From NCBI GenBank assembly GCA_022838965.1, contig JALHDK010000036.1:10633-23337 (forward strand): DNA of 12,705 nucleotides, read 5' to 3'. The DNA comes from Actinomycetales bacterium (lineage in GTDB: Bacteria > Actinomycetota > Actinomycetes > Actinomycetales > Actinomycetaceae). This document shows, one piece after another, positions 1 through 7,319 of the stretch. Numbering within the stretch: the first letter of the stretch is position 1; the number at the start of each line of letters is the position of its first letter. Both the position numbers and the translations under genes were made by a program. The notes below the pieces were generated by a model. It searched no databases, was not told the origin of the DNA, and saw nothing but the letters and a program-made list of their open reading frames with translations.

Positions 1-103
1 ACACCCCGAGCGCGGCGGCGAACGAGGTGGCCACCACCACGAACCAGACGGCGATGAACCGGAAGGGATGATGGGCGGTGAGGCGACCGAGGGCCCGCAG
101 CAT
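1..103 (-). CDS. N-terminal fragment of a probable MMPL-family membrane transporter
   Basis: The minus strand reads from an ATG at 103-101 and stays open to the left edge, giving the first 34 residues of a protein that continues outside the window. The start reads MLRALGRLTAHHPFRF, a short basic cytoplasmic leader. It is followed by one hydrophobic segment (about residues 15-34, IAVWFVVVATSFAAALGV). A short basic leader running into a first membrane helix with an ALW/AVW-like motif is typical of actinobacterial MMPL (RND-type) lipid or drug exporters. That is inference from one helix only; any polytopic membrane protein could start this way. It is divergent from the ParA-family gene, with 99 bp between the starts. 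Confidence 0.5.
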   Translation of the reverse strand, partial: MLRALGRLTAHHPFRFIAVWFVVVATSFAAALGV

Positions 104-202
104 GGGCTCATTGTCCCCCGGCGACGAGATGTGCGGCACAGCGTGGGGGCCGCAGGGGTGCCGCTGCCGGTGCGCCCGCGCCCCGTCGACTACGCTGGAC
201 AT
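104..202. promoter_or_regulatory. Divergent intergenic region between the membrane protein and the ParA operon
   Basis: This 99-bp spacer separates two divergent starts and should hold promoters for both. The only element I can point to is the box TACGCT at 191-196, listed separately. No clear -35 hexamer or dyad operator is visible. The plus strand is open here in the ParA frame back to 68, but the residues encoded (rich in R, P and G) do not look like a ParA N-terminus, so I treat it as non-coding. Confidence 0.45.
191..196 (+). promoter_or_regulatory. Candidate -10 box for a leaderless ParA-operon transcript
   Basis: TACGCT fits the actinobacterial TAnnnT -10 consensus. It lies exactly 6 nt before the GTG at 203, which would place transcription start on the start codon. 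No Shine-Dalgarno sequence precedes that GTG, consistent with leaderless translation. The tyrA box at 3248 has identical spacing. Confidence 0.55.
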
Positions 203-1057
203 GTGACGATCGATCAGGGCGCGCTCTTCGTGGCGAGCGACGGCGAGGACTTCCCCGAGCCGCCGCCCCTGACGAGCCACGGGCCCGCCAGGGTCATCGC
301 GCTCTGCAACCAGAAGGGCGGCGTGGGCAAGACCACGACCACCATCAACCTGGCCGCGGCGCTGGCGGAGTACGGCCGGAAGGTCCTCATCGTGGACTTC
401 GATCCGCAGGGCGCCGCCTCGGCCGGGCTCGGCATCAACGCCAACGAGCTGGACGAGACGGTCTACACGCTCCTCATGCAGCCCCGCAGTGACATCACGC
501 GGGTGATCAAGCACACCGCGATCCCGAACCTCGACGTCGTGCCCGCGAACATCGACCTCTCGGCCGCGGAGGTCCAGCTCGTCGGGGAGGTGGCCCGGGA
601 GCAGGTCCTCGCGCGCGTCCTCCGCCCGGTCCTGGACGCCTACGACGTCATCCTCATCGACTGCCAGCCGTCTCTCGGGCTGCTCACCGTGAACGCGCTC
701 ACCGCCGCCCACGGCGTCATCATCCCCCTGGAGGCCGAGTTCTTCGCCCTCCGGGGCGTCGCGCTGCTCGTGGAGACGATCGAGAAGGTCACGGACCGGC
801 TCAACCCGAAACTCCGGATCGACGGCATCCTCGCCACGATGGTCGACATGCGCACCCTCCACTCCCGCGAGGTGATCGAGCGGGTGAGCGAGGCGTTCGG
901 GGACACCCTGTTCACCACCAAGATCGCCCGCACCGTCAAGTTCCCGGACGCGTCCGTGGCCAGCGAACCCATCACCACCTACGCGCCCACCCACAGCGGC
1001 GCCGAGCAGTACCGCCGTCTCGCGCGCGAGCTCGTGGCGCGTGGCGATGCCGCCTGA
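203..1057 (+). CDS. ParA-family chromosome-partitioning ATPase
   Basis: ParA/MinD-type ATPases bind the nucleoid as ATP dimers and position DNA or protein cargo. From the GTG at 203 the protein has 284 residues. It shows the deviant Walker A motif KGGVGKTT (residues 38-45, preceded by CNQ), an A' motif DFDPQG, and the Walker B-like segment LIDCQPSLGLL. The frame is open upstream to 68, but the extra residues are unlike the family, and the GTG at 203 has a well-placed -10 box, so I prefer 203. No parB neighbour is present. Instead the gene overlaps scpA by 11 nt, as in the actinobacterial Rv1708-Rv1713 block. It is therefore an orphan ParA probably working with the condensin ScpAB rather than the oriC ParABS system. 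Family assignment is firm; the specific role is inferred. Confidence 0.92.
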   Translation: MTIDQGALFVASDGEDFPEPPPLTSHGPARVIALCNQKGGVGKTTTTINLAAALAEYGRKVLIVDFDPQGAASAGLGINANELDETVYTLLMQPRSDITRVIKHTAIPNLDVVPANIDLSAAEVQLVGEVAREQVLARVLRPVLDAYDVILIDCQPSLGLLTVNALTAAHGVIIPLEAEFFALRGVALLVETIEKVTDRLNPKLRIDGILATMVDMRTLHSREVIERVSEAFGDTLFTTKIARTVKFPDASVASEPITTYAPTHSGAEQYRRLARELVARGDAA

Positions 1058-1910
1058 CGTCACCCGCGCCCGGCTCTCACCGCCACTGGAGCGCCCGGAC
1101 TTCGAGGTGACCCTCAGCAACTTCTCGGGGCCCTTCGACCTGCTGCTCTCGCTCATCACGAAGCACCGCCTCGACATCACCGAGGTGGCCCTCGGGCAGG
1201 TCACCGACGAGTTCCTGGCCCACATGGCCGCGCTCGGCGAGTGGGACCTGTCCCGGGCGAGCGAGTTCCTCGTGGTCGCGGCGACCCTCCTCGACCTCAA
1301 GGCCGCCCGGCTGCTGCCGCGCGGGGATGTCGAGTCCGAGGAGGACCTCGAGCTGCTGGAGGCCCGCGACCTGCTCTTCGCCCGCCTGCTCGCCTACCGG
1401 GCCTTCAAGGAGGTGGCCGCCCACCTCGCCGGGCTGCTGCGGGAGTCGGAGCTGCGGTTCCCCCGCGCCGTGCCGCTCGAACCGCGCTTCGCCGCGCTGC
1501 TTCCCGAGCTGGTGATGACCATCGGGCCGGAGGGCCTTGCCGCCCTCGCCGCCCGTGCCCTGCGGCCGAGGCCCGGCCCGCCCGACATCGACCTCGCGCA
1601 TCTCCACGATCCGGTGTCGGTGCGCGAGCAGGCGCAGGTGGTCATGGGCCGGTTGCGCCGCCGCCGGGTGGTCATGTTCCGCACGCTCGTCGACGACGCC
1701 GCCTCCACCGCCGTCGTCGTCGCCCGCTTCCTCGCCCTGCTGGAACTGTTCCGCGAGGGGGCGGTGACGTTCGAGCAAGTCGAGCCGCTCGGCGACCTCG
1801 AGGTGCGCTGGACCGGCGGCGACGCCGAGTACGCGGTGGGGGACGAGTACGACGACGCCGCACCGGGCGGCGCCGACAGTGACGACATCGACGAGGAGCC
1901 GCACCGATGA
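1047..1910 (+). CDS. scpA: Segregation and condensation protein A
   Basis: ScpA is the kleisin subunit that bridges the SMC heads and binds a ScpB dimer in the SMC-ScpAB condensin complex on the nucleoid. The protein (287 residues from the ATG at 1047) carries the hallmark N-terminal block FSGPFDLLLSLI (about residues 27-38), followed by LDITEVALGQVTDEFLAHM and the helical LVVAATLLDLKAARLLP segment that contacts SMC. A C-terminal winged-helix region (about residues 190-260) precedes an acidic tail rich in D and E. A GTG two codons upstream (1041) is an alternative start. The 5' end overlaps the ParA gene by 11 nt and the 3' end overlaps scpB as ATGA, so translational coupling is likely. Length and motifs are normal for actinobacterial ScpA. 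Confidence 0.95.
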   Translation: MPPDVTRARLSPPLERPDFEVTLSNFSGPFDLLLSLITKHRLDITEVALGQVTDEFLAHMAALGEWDLSRASEFLVVAATLLDLKAARLLPRGDVESEEDLELLEARDLLFARLLAYRAFKEVAAHLAGLLRESELRFPRAVPLEPRFAALLPELVMTIGPEGLAALAARALRPRPGPPDIDLAHLHDPVSVREQAQVVMGRLRRRRVVMFRTLVDDAASTAVVVARFLALLELFREGAVTFEQVEPLGDLEVRWTGGDAEYAVGDEYDDAAPGGADSDDIDEEPHR

Positions 1911-2494
1911 CCGACGAGCCGGACGACACCCTGGCCGGGCGGCAGCTCGGGGCGCTCGAGGCCATTCTCATGGTGGTGGACGAGCCGGTGCCCGCCCCGG
2001 CGCTGGCCGAGGCGCTCGGCCTGCCCACCGGACAGGTCGTCGACCTCCTCCAGGCGCTCGCGGCCGAGTACCGCGGCGAGTCCGGGGGCCGGCGGCACGG
2101 CTTCGAGCTGCGCGAGGTCGCCGGCGGCTGGCGGGTGTACTCGGCGGCCGAGCACGCCGACGTCGTCGGCCGCTTCGTCATCGGCGGCCAGACCGCGCGC
2201 CTCACCCAGGCGGCCCTCGAGACCCTCGCCGTCGTGGCCTACCGGCAGCCCGCCACCCGCGGACAGGTGTCGGCCATCCGGGGCGTCAACGTCGACTCGG
2301 TGATGCGAACATTGATGGCGCGTGGACTGGTGGAGGAGGCCGGGCAGGACCCGCACACCGGGGCGATCCTGTACCGCACCACGGCGCACTTCCTGGAGCG
2401 CCTCGGATTGCGGTCCCTGGACGACCTGCCACCCCTGGCACCGTACCTGCCGCAGCTGGAAGCGCTGGCAGATGTCGAGGAGGAACTGAGATGA
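1907..2494 (+). CDS. scpB: Segregation and condensation protein B
   Basis: ScpB forms a dimer of tandem winged-helix domains that binds the ScpA kleisin in condensin. The 195-residue product fits the family size. The first winged helix covers about residues 10-85 (LGALEAILMVVDEPV to GWRVYS). The second covers about 95-170 and contains the diagnostic stretch LTQAALETLAVVAYRQP followed by TRGQVSAIRGVNVDS and LMARGLVEEAG. The ATG at 1907 overlaps the scpA stop in an ATGA, and the 3' end overlaps the next gene the same way. This fixes both boundaries and suggests co-production of ScpA and ScpB in a set ratio. Confidence 0.95.
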   Translation: MTDEPDDTLAGRQLGALEAILMVVDEPVPAPALAEALGLPTGQVVDLLQALAAEYRGESGGRRHGFELREVAGGWRVYSAAEHADVVGRFVIGGQTARLTQAALETLAVVAYRQPATRGQVSAIRGVNVDSVMRTLMARGLVEEAGQDPHTGAILYRTTAHFLERLGLRSLDDLPPLAPYLPQLEALADVEEELR

Positions 2495-3237
2495 GTGAAC
2501 CGCGCAGCGACCGGGAGGGCGAGCGTCTGCAGAAGGTGCTCGCCCACGCGGGCATCGCCTCCCGGCGGGTGTGCGAGCAAATGATCCTGGACGGCCGGGT
2601 GGAGGTCAACGGCGAGGTCGTCACGGAGCTGGGTCGCAGGGTGGACCCCGGGGTGGACGTGATCCACGTGGACGGATCCCGGGTGGTGCTGGACGCCGAC
2701 CACCTCACCGTGGCCTTCAACAAGCCCGTGGGCGTGGTGTCCACCATGCACGACCCCGAGGGGCGGCCGGACCTCAGCAGCTTCATGAAGCGGTACAACA
2801 CGCGCCTCTTCCACGTCGGCCGCCTCGACGCCGACACCCAGGGTCTCCTCCTCCTCACGAACGACGGCGAACTGGCGCAACGGCTCGCCCACCCCTCGTG
2901 GGAGGTCCCCAAGACGTACGTCGCGTCGGTGAACGGGCGTGTCCAACGCGGGCTGGTGAAGAAGCTGAAGCAGGGCGTGGAGCTCGACGACGGCCTCGCC
3001 AGGGCTGACGACGTGACGATCCGGGAGACCGCCCCCCAGGCGTCCATCGTGGAGATCACGCTGCATGACGGCCGCAACCGCGTGGTGCGGCGGATGTTCG
3101 AGGCGGTGGGCCATCCCGTCATCGAACTGGTGCGCACGCAGGTGGGGCCGATCAGGCTGGGCGACCTGCGGTCCGGGCGGTCGCGCATCATCACCGGTGC
3201 CGAGCTGCGCTCGCTGATGAGCAGCGTGGGGATGTAG
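2491..3237 (+). CDS. RsuA/RluB-family ribosomal RNA pseudouridine synthase
   Basis: Enzymes of this family isomerise a specific uridine to pseudouridine in 16S or 23S rRNA during ribosome assembly. The 248-residue protein has an N-terminal S4 RNA-binding domain (about residues 11-65, RLQKVLAHAGIASRR then LDGRVEVNG). The catalytic domain has the active-site motif GRLDADTQGLLLLTNDG; the catalytic Asp is residue 113. Further family signatures are FNKPVGVVST, KTYVASVNG and the C-terminal RNRVVRRMFEAVGHPV. The start is the ATG at 2491, in an ATGA overlap with scpB and behind GAGGAGGAA. The frame is open much further upstream, but that part is a shadow of scpB. Position after scpAB matches Rv1711. 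RluB-type (23S) is likelier than RsuA-type, but the target cannot be read from sequence. Confidence 0.93.
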   Translation: MSEPRSDREGERLQKVLAHAGIASRRVCEQMILDGRVEVNGEVVTELGRRVDPGVDVIHVDGSRVVLDADHLTVAFNKPVGVVSTMHDPEGRPDLSSFMKRYNTRLFHVGRLDADTQGLLLLTNDGELAQRLAHPSWEVPKTYVASVNGRVQRGLVKKLKQGVELDDGLARADDVTIRETAPQASIVEITLHDGRNRVVRRMFEAVGHPVIELVRTQVGPIRLGDLRSGRSRIITGAELRSLMSSVGM

Positions 3238-3247
3238 CCGGCCCCAG

Positions 3248-3253
3248 TAGGCT
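3248..3253 (+). promoter_or_regulatory. Candidate -10 box for a leaderless tyrA transcript
   Basis: TAGGCT (TAnnnT) ends 6 nt before the ATG at 3260, the same geometry as at the ParA gene. It lies in the 22-nt gap that is the only non-overlapping junction between the pseudouridine synthase and cmk. No Shine-Dalgarno sequence stands before the ATG. A GTG at 3254 is the other possible start. Confidence 0.5.
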
Positions 3254-3259
3254 GTGACC

Positions 3260-4363
3260 ATGCTGAAGACCGACGTGCGCTCTCCCGTGCTCATCGTCGG
3301 CACCGGGCTGCTCGGCACCTCGCTGGGGCTGGCCCTCCGGGAACACGAGATCGAGGTCGGCCTGGAGAACCGCTCGCCCTCCTCGCTCCACCTCGCCCGC
3401 GATCTCGGCGCCGGGCAGCCCGCCGGCCCCGGCTTCCAGGCCCGCCTGGTGGTGGTCGCCACCCCCCCGGACGTGATCGTGCCGCACGTGGTGGCGGCCC
3501 TGCGGGCGCACCCGGACGCCGTCGTCACAGACGTCGCCTCGGTCAAGGGCGGCCTCGCCGAGGCCGTGGCGGCGGAGGTGGGCGACGACGTCGCCCGCTA
3601 CGTCGGTTCCCACCCCATGGCCGGGCGGGAGCGGAGCGGGGCGGCCGCGGCGGACTCCGACCTGTACCAGGGCCGCACCTGGGTCATCTGCCCGCACCCC
3701 ACGGCCGCGGCCGACGCCGTCGCCGCCGTGCGGCGGCTCGCGATCGCCGTGGGCTCGCTGCCGGTGGTGATGGACGCGGGCCACCATGACGCCGCCGTGG
3801 CCGCGGTGTCCCATCTGCCGCAACTCGTGGCCTCCCTGACGGCGGCCCGGTTGCGGGACCTCCCGCCGGAGGCGCTCGCGCTGGCCGGACAGGGCGTGCG
3901 CGACGTCACCCGGATCGCGGCGTCGGACCCCATGATGTGGTCGGCGATCTTCGCGGCCAATGCCGCGGCCGTGCTGCCGCACGCCACCGAGCTCCTCACC
4001 GGGCTCGGGGACGTGGTGGAGGCACTGCGGCTGGCCGCCACGGACGGTCCCGGGGCGCCGGGCGTGATGAAGGCCTTCGCCCGGCTCGTCGAGGACGGGC
4101 GGCAGGGTGTGGCGCGCATCCCGGGCAAGCACGGCGGCGCGGCCCGGCGGTACGCCGAGGTGACCGTGTACATCCCGGACAAGCCGGGCGAGCTGGGCCG
4201 GCTCTTCTCCGAGGTCGGGGCGGCCGGGATCAACATCGAGGACCTGCGTCTGGAGCACGCCGCTGGGGCGAAGCTCGGCGTCGCGACCCTGTCCGTCATG
4301 CCCGCGCGCGCCGCGGAACTGTCGGCACACCTGGAGGAACTCGGCTGGAGGGTGATGGCATGA
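3260..4363 (+). CDS. tyrA: Prephenate dehydrogenase with C-terminal ACT domain
   Basis: The enzyme oxidatively decarboxylates prephenate to 4-hydroxyphenylpyruvate with NAD(P)+ in tyrosine synthesis. From the ATG at 3260 the protein has 367 residues. It has a Rossmann nucleotide-binding motif VGTGLLGTSLG (residues 13-23) and the prephenate-dehydrogenase signature GSHPMAGRE with the catalytic His at residue 118. The helical dimerisation part contains HHDAAVAAVSHLPQLVA and GVRDVTRIAASDP. The ACT domain begins near residue 298 (YAEVTVYIPDKPGELG and INIEDLR). ACT domains usually bind an amino acid, so feedback control by tyrosine is plausible. It has its own candidate promoter and overlaps cmk by 4 nt. 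A tyrosine-pathway gene inside a segregation and nucleotide block is known in several actinobacteria and is not evidence of transfer. Confidence 0.94.
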   Translation: MLKTDVRSPVLIVGTGLLGTSLGLALREHEIEVGLENRSPSSLHLARDLGAGQPAGPGFQARLVVVATPPDVIVPHVVAALRAHPDAVVTDVASVKGGLAEAVAAEVGDDVARYVGSHPMAGRERSGAAAADSDLYQGRTWVICPHPTAAADAVAAVRRLAIAVGSLPVVMDAGHHDAAVAAVSHLPQLVASLTAARLRDLPPEALALAGQGVRDVTRIAASDPMMWSAIFAANAAAVLPHATELLTGLGDVVEALRLAATDGPGAPGVMKAFARLVEDGRQGVARIPGKHGGAARRYAEVTVYIPDKPGELGRLFSEVGAAGINIEDLRLEHAAGAKLGVATLSVMPARAAELSAHLEELGWRVMA

Positions 4364-5061
4364 GCATGGTGATCGCGATCGACGGGCCGTCCGGATCGGG
4401 GAAGTCGACGCTGTCCAGACGGCTGGCCCGGCACTACGGGCTCAGCTACCTCGACACGGGCTCCATGTACCGGGTGGCGACCGTGTGGTGTATGGACCGG
4501 GGGATCGACCTCGACGACCAGGCGAGCGTGGCGGCAGCGGTGCGGGAAATGCCCGTGGAGATGGTCACCGACCCGGAGGGGCCGCGGGTGCTGCTCGACG
4601 GCGTCGACGTCACCGCCCGCCTGCACACGGCCGAGGTGTCCACCGTGGTCTCGAAGGTCGCGGTCAATCTCGCCGTGCGCGCGGAGCTCCGCGAGCGGCA
4701 GCGGGCGATCATCGCCGCCGAACGCACCGGCGGGCGGTCGGGTGGCCGGGGGATCGTGGCCGAGGGGCGTGACATCACCACGGTCGTGGCGCCGGATGCG
4801 GACGTGCGGATCCTGCTGATCGCGACGCCGGACGACCGGCTGGCGCGGCGCGCGGCCGAACGGCACGGGGCCGTGGACGCGTCGGCGCTCGCAGCCACCC
4901 GGGACGAGGTCCACCGCCGCGACGCGCAGGACTCGACGGTGTCCCAGTTCATGACGGCGGAGGACGGGGTCGTGACCCTGGACAACAGCGGGTGGGAGCC
5001 TGACGAGACGTTCGCGGCCGCGCGCGCGATCGTGGACGCGGCCCTGGAGGGGCGGCGGTGA
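4360..5061 (+). CDS. cmk: Cytidylate kinase
   Basis: Cmk phosphorylates CMP and dCMP with ATP, recycling nucleotides for RNA, DNA and CDP-lipid synthesis. The 233-residue protein starts with the P-loop IDGPSGSGKST (GPSGSGKST at residues 9-17), followed by LDTGSMYR, the conserved CMP-binding stretch. The later GIVAEGRDITTVVAPDADVRILL and the RRDAQDSTVSQF region are likewise diagnostic. The ATG at 4360 lies in an ATGA overlap with tyrA, with GGAGGG about 8 nt upstream as ribosome-binding site. The 3' end overlaps the acyltransferase gene as GTGA. Length is normal for the bacterial family, and the adjacency to der is widely conserved. Confidence 0.96.
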   Translation: MSMVIAIDGPSGSGKSTLSRRLARHYGLSYLDTGSMYRVATVWCMDRGIDLDDQASVAAAVREMPVEMVTDPEGPRVLLDGVDVTARLHTAEVSTVVSKVAVNLAVRAELRERQRAIIAAERTGGRSGGRGIVAEGRDITTVVAPDADVRILLIATPDDRLARRAAERHGAVDASALAATRDEVHRRDAQDSTVSQFMTAEDGVVTLDNSGWEPDETFAAARAIVDAALEGRR

Positions 5062-5747
5062 GCAGCCTCGGACAGCGCGTCACGGCCGCCGACATCAAGC
5101 GGTGGGGACCGGTGTGGTCCCGCCGGGTCGGGTGGTTCCTCGACCACGTGTGGTGGAACACCACGGTGCTGGAGGCCGGGAACGTGCCGCGGACGGGGCC
5201 CGTGATCGTGGCCTCCAACCACATCGGGGTGGTGGACGGTCCGGTGCTGCATGGCGCGATCCCGCGCAGTTCGCACATCATCGTGAAGCAGGAGTTCTTC
5301 GACTCGAAGCTGGGCTTCCTCATGGACTGGGCGGGGCAGATCCCCGTGGACCGGTCCGCGGGCCGCGCCGCCCTGGTGGTGGCGCTGGATCTGCTGAAGG
5401 AGGGACGCCTCGTGGGGATCTTCCCCGAGGGAACCCGGGGCACCGGTGAGCTCCAGTCCGTGAAGGCGGGCGTGGCGTGGCTCGCCATGCAGTCCGGCGC
5501 GCCGGTGGTGCCCGCGGCCTGCCTGGGAACCCGCCCCGCCGGCGCGTCCGTCGGTCACGTGCCCCGCCCGCGCGCGAAGCTGTACGTCGTCTTCGGTGAG
5601 CCGATCCGCCTGCCCGAACTGCCACGCGGCCGGGAGGGAACAACCGAGGCCATCCGGTTGATCAGCGACGGGATGGCGCGGCACCTCGAGCGGGCCGTGG
5701 AACTCACCGGGGTGAGCCTGCCGGGCGACGCGGGCCAGCGGGACTGA
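5058..5747 (+). CDS. PlsC-type 1-acyl-glycerol-3-phosphate acyltransferase family protein
   Basis: Members transfer an acyl chain to a lysophospholipid or lysophosphatidic acid at the cytoplasmic membrane face. The 229-residue protein carries the catalytic motif I as SNHIGVVDGP (H55 and D60, the HX4D dyad). The glycerophosphate-binding motif FPEGTRG is at residues 122-128, and the later block is SGAPVVPAACLGT. VKQEFFDSKLGFLMDWAG fits the substrate-facing motif II region. The GTG start at 5058 overlaps the cmk stop (GTGA). The sequence between motifs is of normal length and there is no obvious transmembrane helix, so attachment is probably peripheral. A role in phosphatidic acid synthesis is likely, but the exact acceptor is not shown. 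Confidence 0.9.
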   Translation: MSSLGQRVTAADIKRWGPVWSRRVGWFLDHVWWNTTVLEAGNVPRTGPVIVASNHIGVVDGPVLHGAIPRSSHIIVKQEFFDSKLGFLMDWAGQIPVDRSAGRAALVVALDLLKEGRLVGIFPEGTRGTGELQSVKAGVAWLAMQSGAPVVPAACLGTRPAGASVGHVPRPRAKLYVVFGEPIRLPELPRGREGTTEAIRLISDGMARHLERAVELTGVSLPGDAGQRD

Positions 5748-5753
5748 GTGCGG

Positions 5754-5759
5754 GACAAT
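5754..5759 (+). promoter_or_regulatory. Possible -10 box before der
   Basis: GACAAT lies exactly 6 nt before the GTG at 5766, repeating the spacing seen for the ParA gene and tyrA, although the first base is G instead of T. It lies within the 18-nt gap after the acyltransferase stop. This is a weaker call than the other two because the box is imperfect and der may simply be read through from upstream. Confidence 0.3.
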
Positions 5760-5765
5760 GGCCGG

Positions 5766-7259
5766 GTGACCGATTCAGACGCACCTGTCCCGAACCCCGA
5801 GCCGTTCGACATCGACGACGTCGAGGCCGACCGCCGCGTGGCGGCCCTCCGCGCGGGGCTGGCCGAGTTCGAGCTGTCGGAGGAGGATGAGGCGCTCCTC
5901 GAGGGCCGCGCGGAGGAGGCGGGCGGCGCCGTCGGGCGAGCGGGCCTGCCGGTGCTGGCCATCGTGGGGCGACCCAACGTGGGCAAGTCGACGCTGGTCA
6001 ACCGGATCCTTGGCCGGCGGGAGGCCGTGGTCCTCGACACCCCCGGGGTGACGCGTGACCGCGTGACGTACCCCGCCGAGTGGGCCGGCCGGGACTTCAC
6101 CATCGTGGACACCGGCGGCTGGGAGGTGGACGTCGCGGGCATCCACGCGCGCGTCGCGGAACAGGCCGAGATCGCGGTGGAGCTGGCCGATGCGGTCCTG
6201 CTCGTCGTGGACGGCGCGGTGGGTGTGACCGAGACCGACACCCAGGTGGTGCGGATGTTGCGGCGCTCGGGCAAGCCGGTGGTGCTGGCGGCCAACAAGG
6301 TGGACAGCGCCGCGGGGGAGGCCGACGCCGCCGCGCTGTGGTCGCTGGGCCTCGGCGAACCGCACCCGATCTCGGCCCTGCACGGCCGGGGGATCGGGGA
6401 CCTGCTGGATGCCGTCCTCGAGGTGCTGCCCGAGGTGTCCGCCGTCGCGGGGCCGCCGCCCGAGGGTGGCCCGCGGCGGGTCGCCCTGGTGGGGCGGCCC
6501 AATGTCGGGAAGTCGTCGTTGCTGAACGCCCTCGCCGGGTCCCAGCGGGTGGTGGTGCACGAGGTGCCGGGGACCACCCGGGATCCGGTGGACGAGCTGA
6601 TCGAGCTGGGCGGCCGCCCGTGGATGTTCGTGGACACCGCGGGGATCCGGCGGCGCGTGCACCAGACCACCGGAGCGGACTTCTACGCCTCCCTGCGCAC
6701 GCAGGCCGCGATCGAGAAGGCCGAGGTGTGCGTGGTGCTCGTGGACGCCTCCGACGTGCTGAGCGAGCAGGACGTGCGCGTGGTCCAGCAGGTCATCGAC
6801 GCCGGCCGTGCGCTGGTGATCGCCTACAACAAGTGGGACCTCGTGGACGAGGAACGCCGCCACTACCTGGAGCGGGAGATCGAGAAGGACCTCGTGCAGG
6901 TCCAGTGGGCGCCGCGGGTCAACCTGTCGGCCAGGACCCGCTGGCATGTCGACCGCCTCGTGCGGGCGCTGGACACGTCGCTGGCCTCCTGGGACACCCG
7001 CATCCCCACCGGGAGGCTCAACGCGTTCCTCGGCGAGCTGGTGGCGGCCCATCCCCACCCGGTGCGGGGTGGCAAGCAGCCGCGGATCCTGTTCGCCACC
7101 CAGGTCTCGAACCGGCCGCCCCGGTTCGTGATCTTCGCGACCGGCTTCCTGGAGGCGGGCTACCGGCGGTTCATCGAACGGCGGTTGCGCGAGACGTTCG
7201 GGTTCGAGGGCACGCCGATCGAGATCTCCGTGCGGGTGCGCGAGAAGCGGCGGCGCTGA
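5766..7259 (+). CDS. der: Ribosome biogenesis GTPase Der (EngA)
   Basis: Der is an essential double GTPase that helps assemble the 50S subunit. The 497-residue protein has an acidic N-terminal extension of about 60 residues, commonly seen in actinobacteria. The first G domain has GRPNVGKST (residues 68-76), [13 protein letters not shown] and NKVD. The second has GRPNVGKSS (residues 243-251), [16 protein letters not shown] and NKWD. The C-terminal KH-like RNA-binding domain lies about residues 405-497 and contains the conserved [16 protein letters not shown] block and a basic end. An in-frame GTG at 5748 would add six residues. I prefer 5766 because of the MTDSD-like start and the upstream box. 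All GTPase motifs are intact. It closes the conserved block. Confidence 0.95.
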   Translation: MTDSDAPVPNPEPFDIDDVEADRRVAALRAGLAEFELSEEDEALLEGRAEEAGGAVGRAGLPVLAIVGRPNVGKSTLVNRILGRREAVVLDTPGVTRDRVTYPAEWAGRDFTIVDTGGWEVDVAGIHARVAEQAEIAVELADAVLLVVDGAVGVTETDTQVVRMLRRSGKPVVLAANKVDSAAGEADAAALWSLGLGEPHPISALHGRGIGDLLDAVLEVLPEVSAVAGPPPEGGPRRVALVGRPNVGKSSLLNALAGSQRVVVHEVPGTTRDPVDELIELGGRPWMFVDTAGIRRRVHQTTGADFYASLRTQAAIEKAEVCVVLVDASDVLSEQDVRVVQQVIDAGRALVIAYNKWDLVDEERRHYLEREIEKDLVQVQWAPRVNLSARTRWHVDRLVRALDTSLASWDTRIPTGRLNAFLGELVAAHPHPVRGGKQPRILFATQVSNRPPRFVIFATGFLEAGYRRFIERRLRETFGFEGTPIEISVRVREKRRR

Positions 7260-7319
7260 CAGGCCTTGTGCTCTGGGACGTTTGGCCCAACAATGGCGCC
7301 AGCGGACGTGGGGGCGCAC

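Noticed and set aside
68..202. N-terminal extension of the ParA-family protein
   Set aside because: Composition is unlike the family and it would cover the divergent promoter region. The GTG at 203 with its -10 box is the better start.
1879..2490. Long in-frame extension upstream of the pseudouridine synthase
   Set aside because: It is Arg/Gly/Ala-rich shadow of scpB. The ATG at 2491 has a ribosome site, an ATGA overlap and starts right before the S4 domain.
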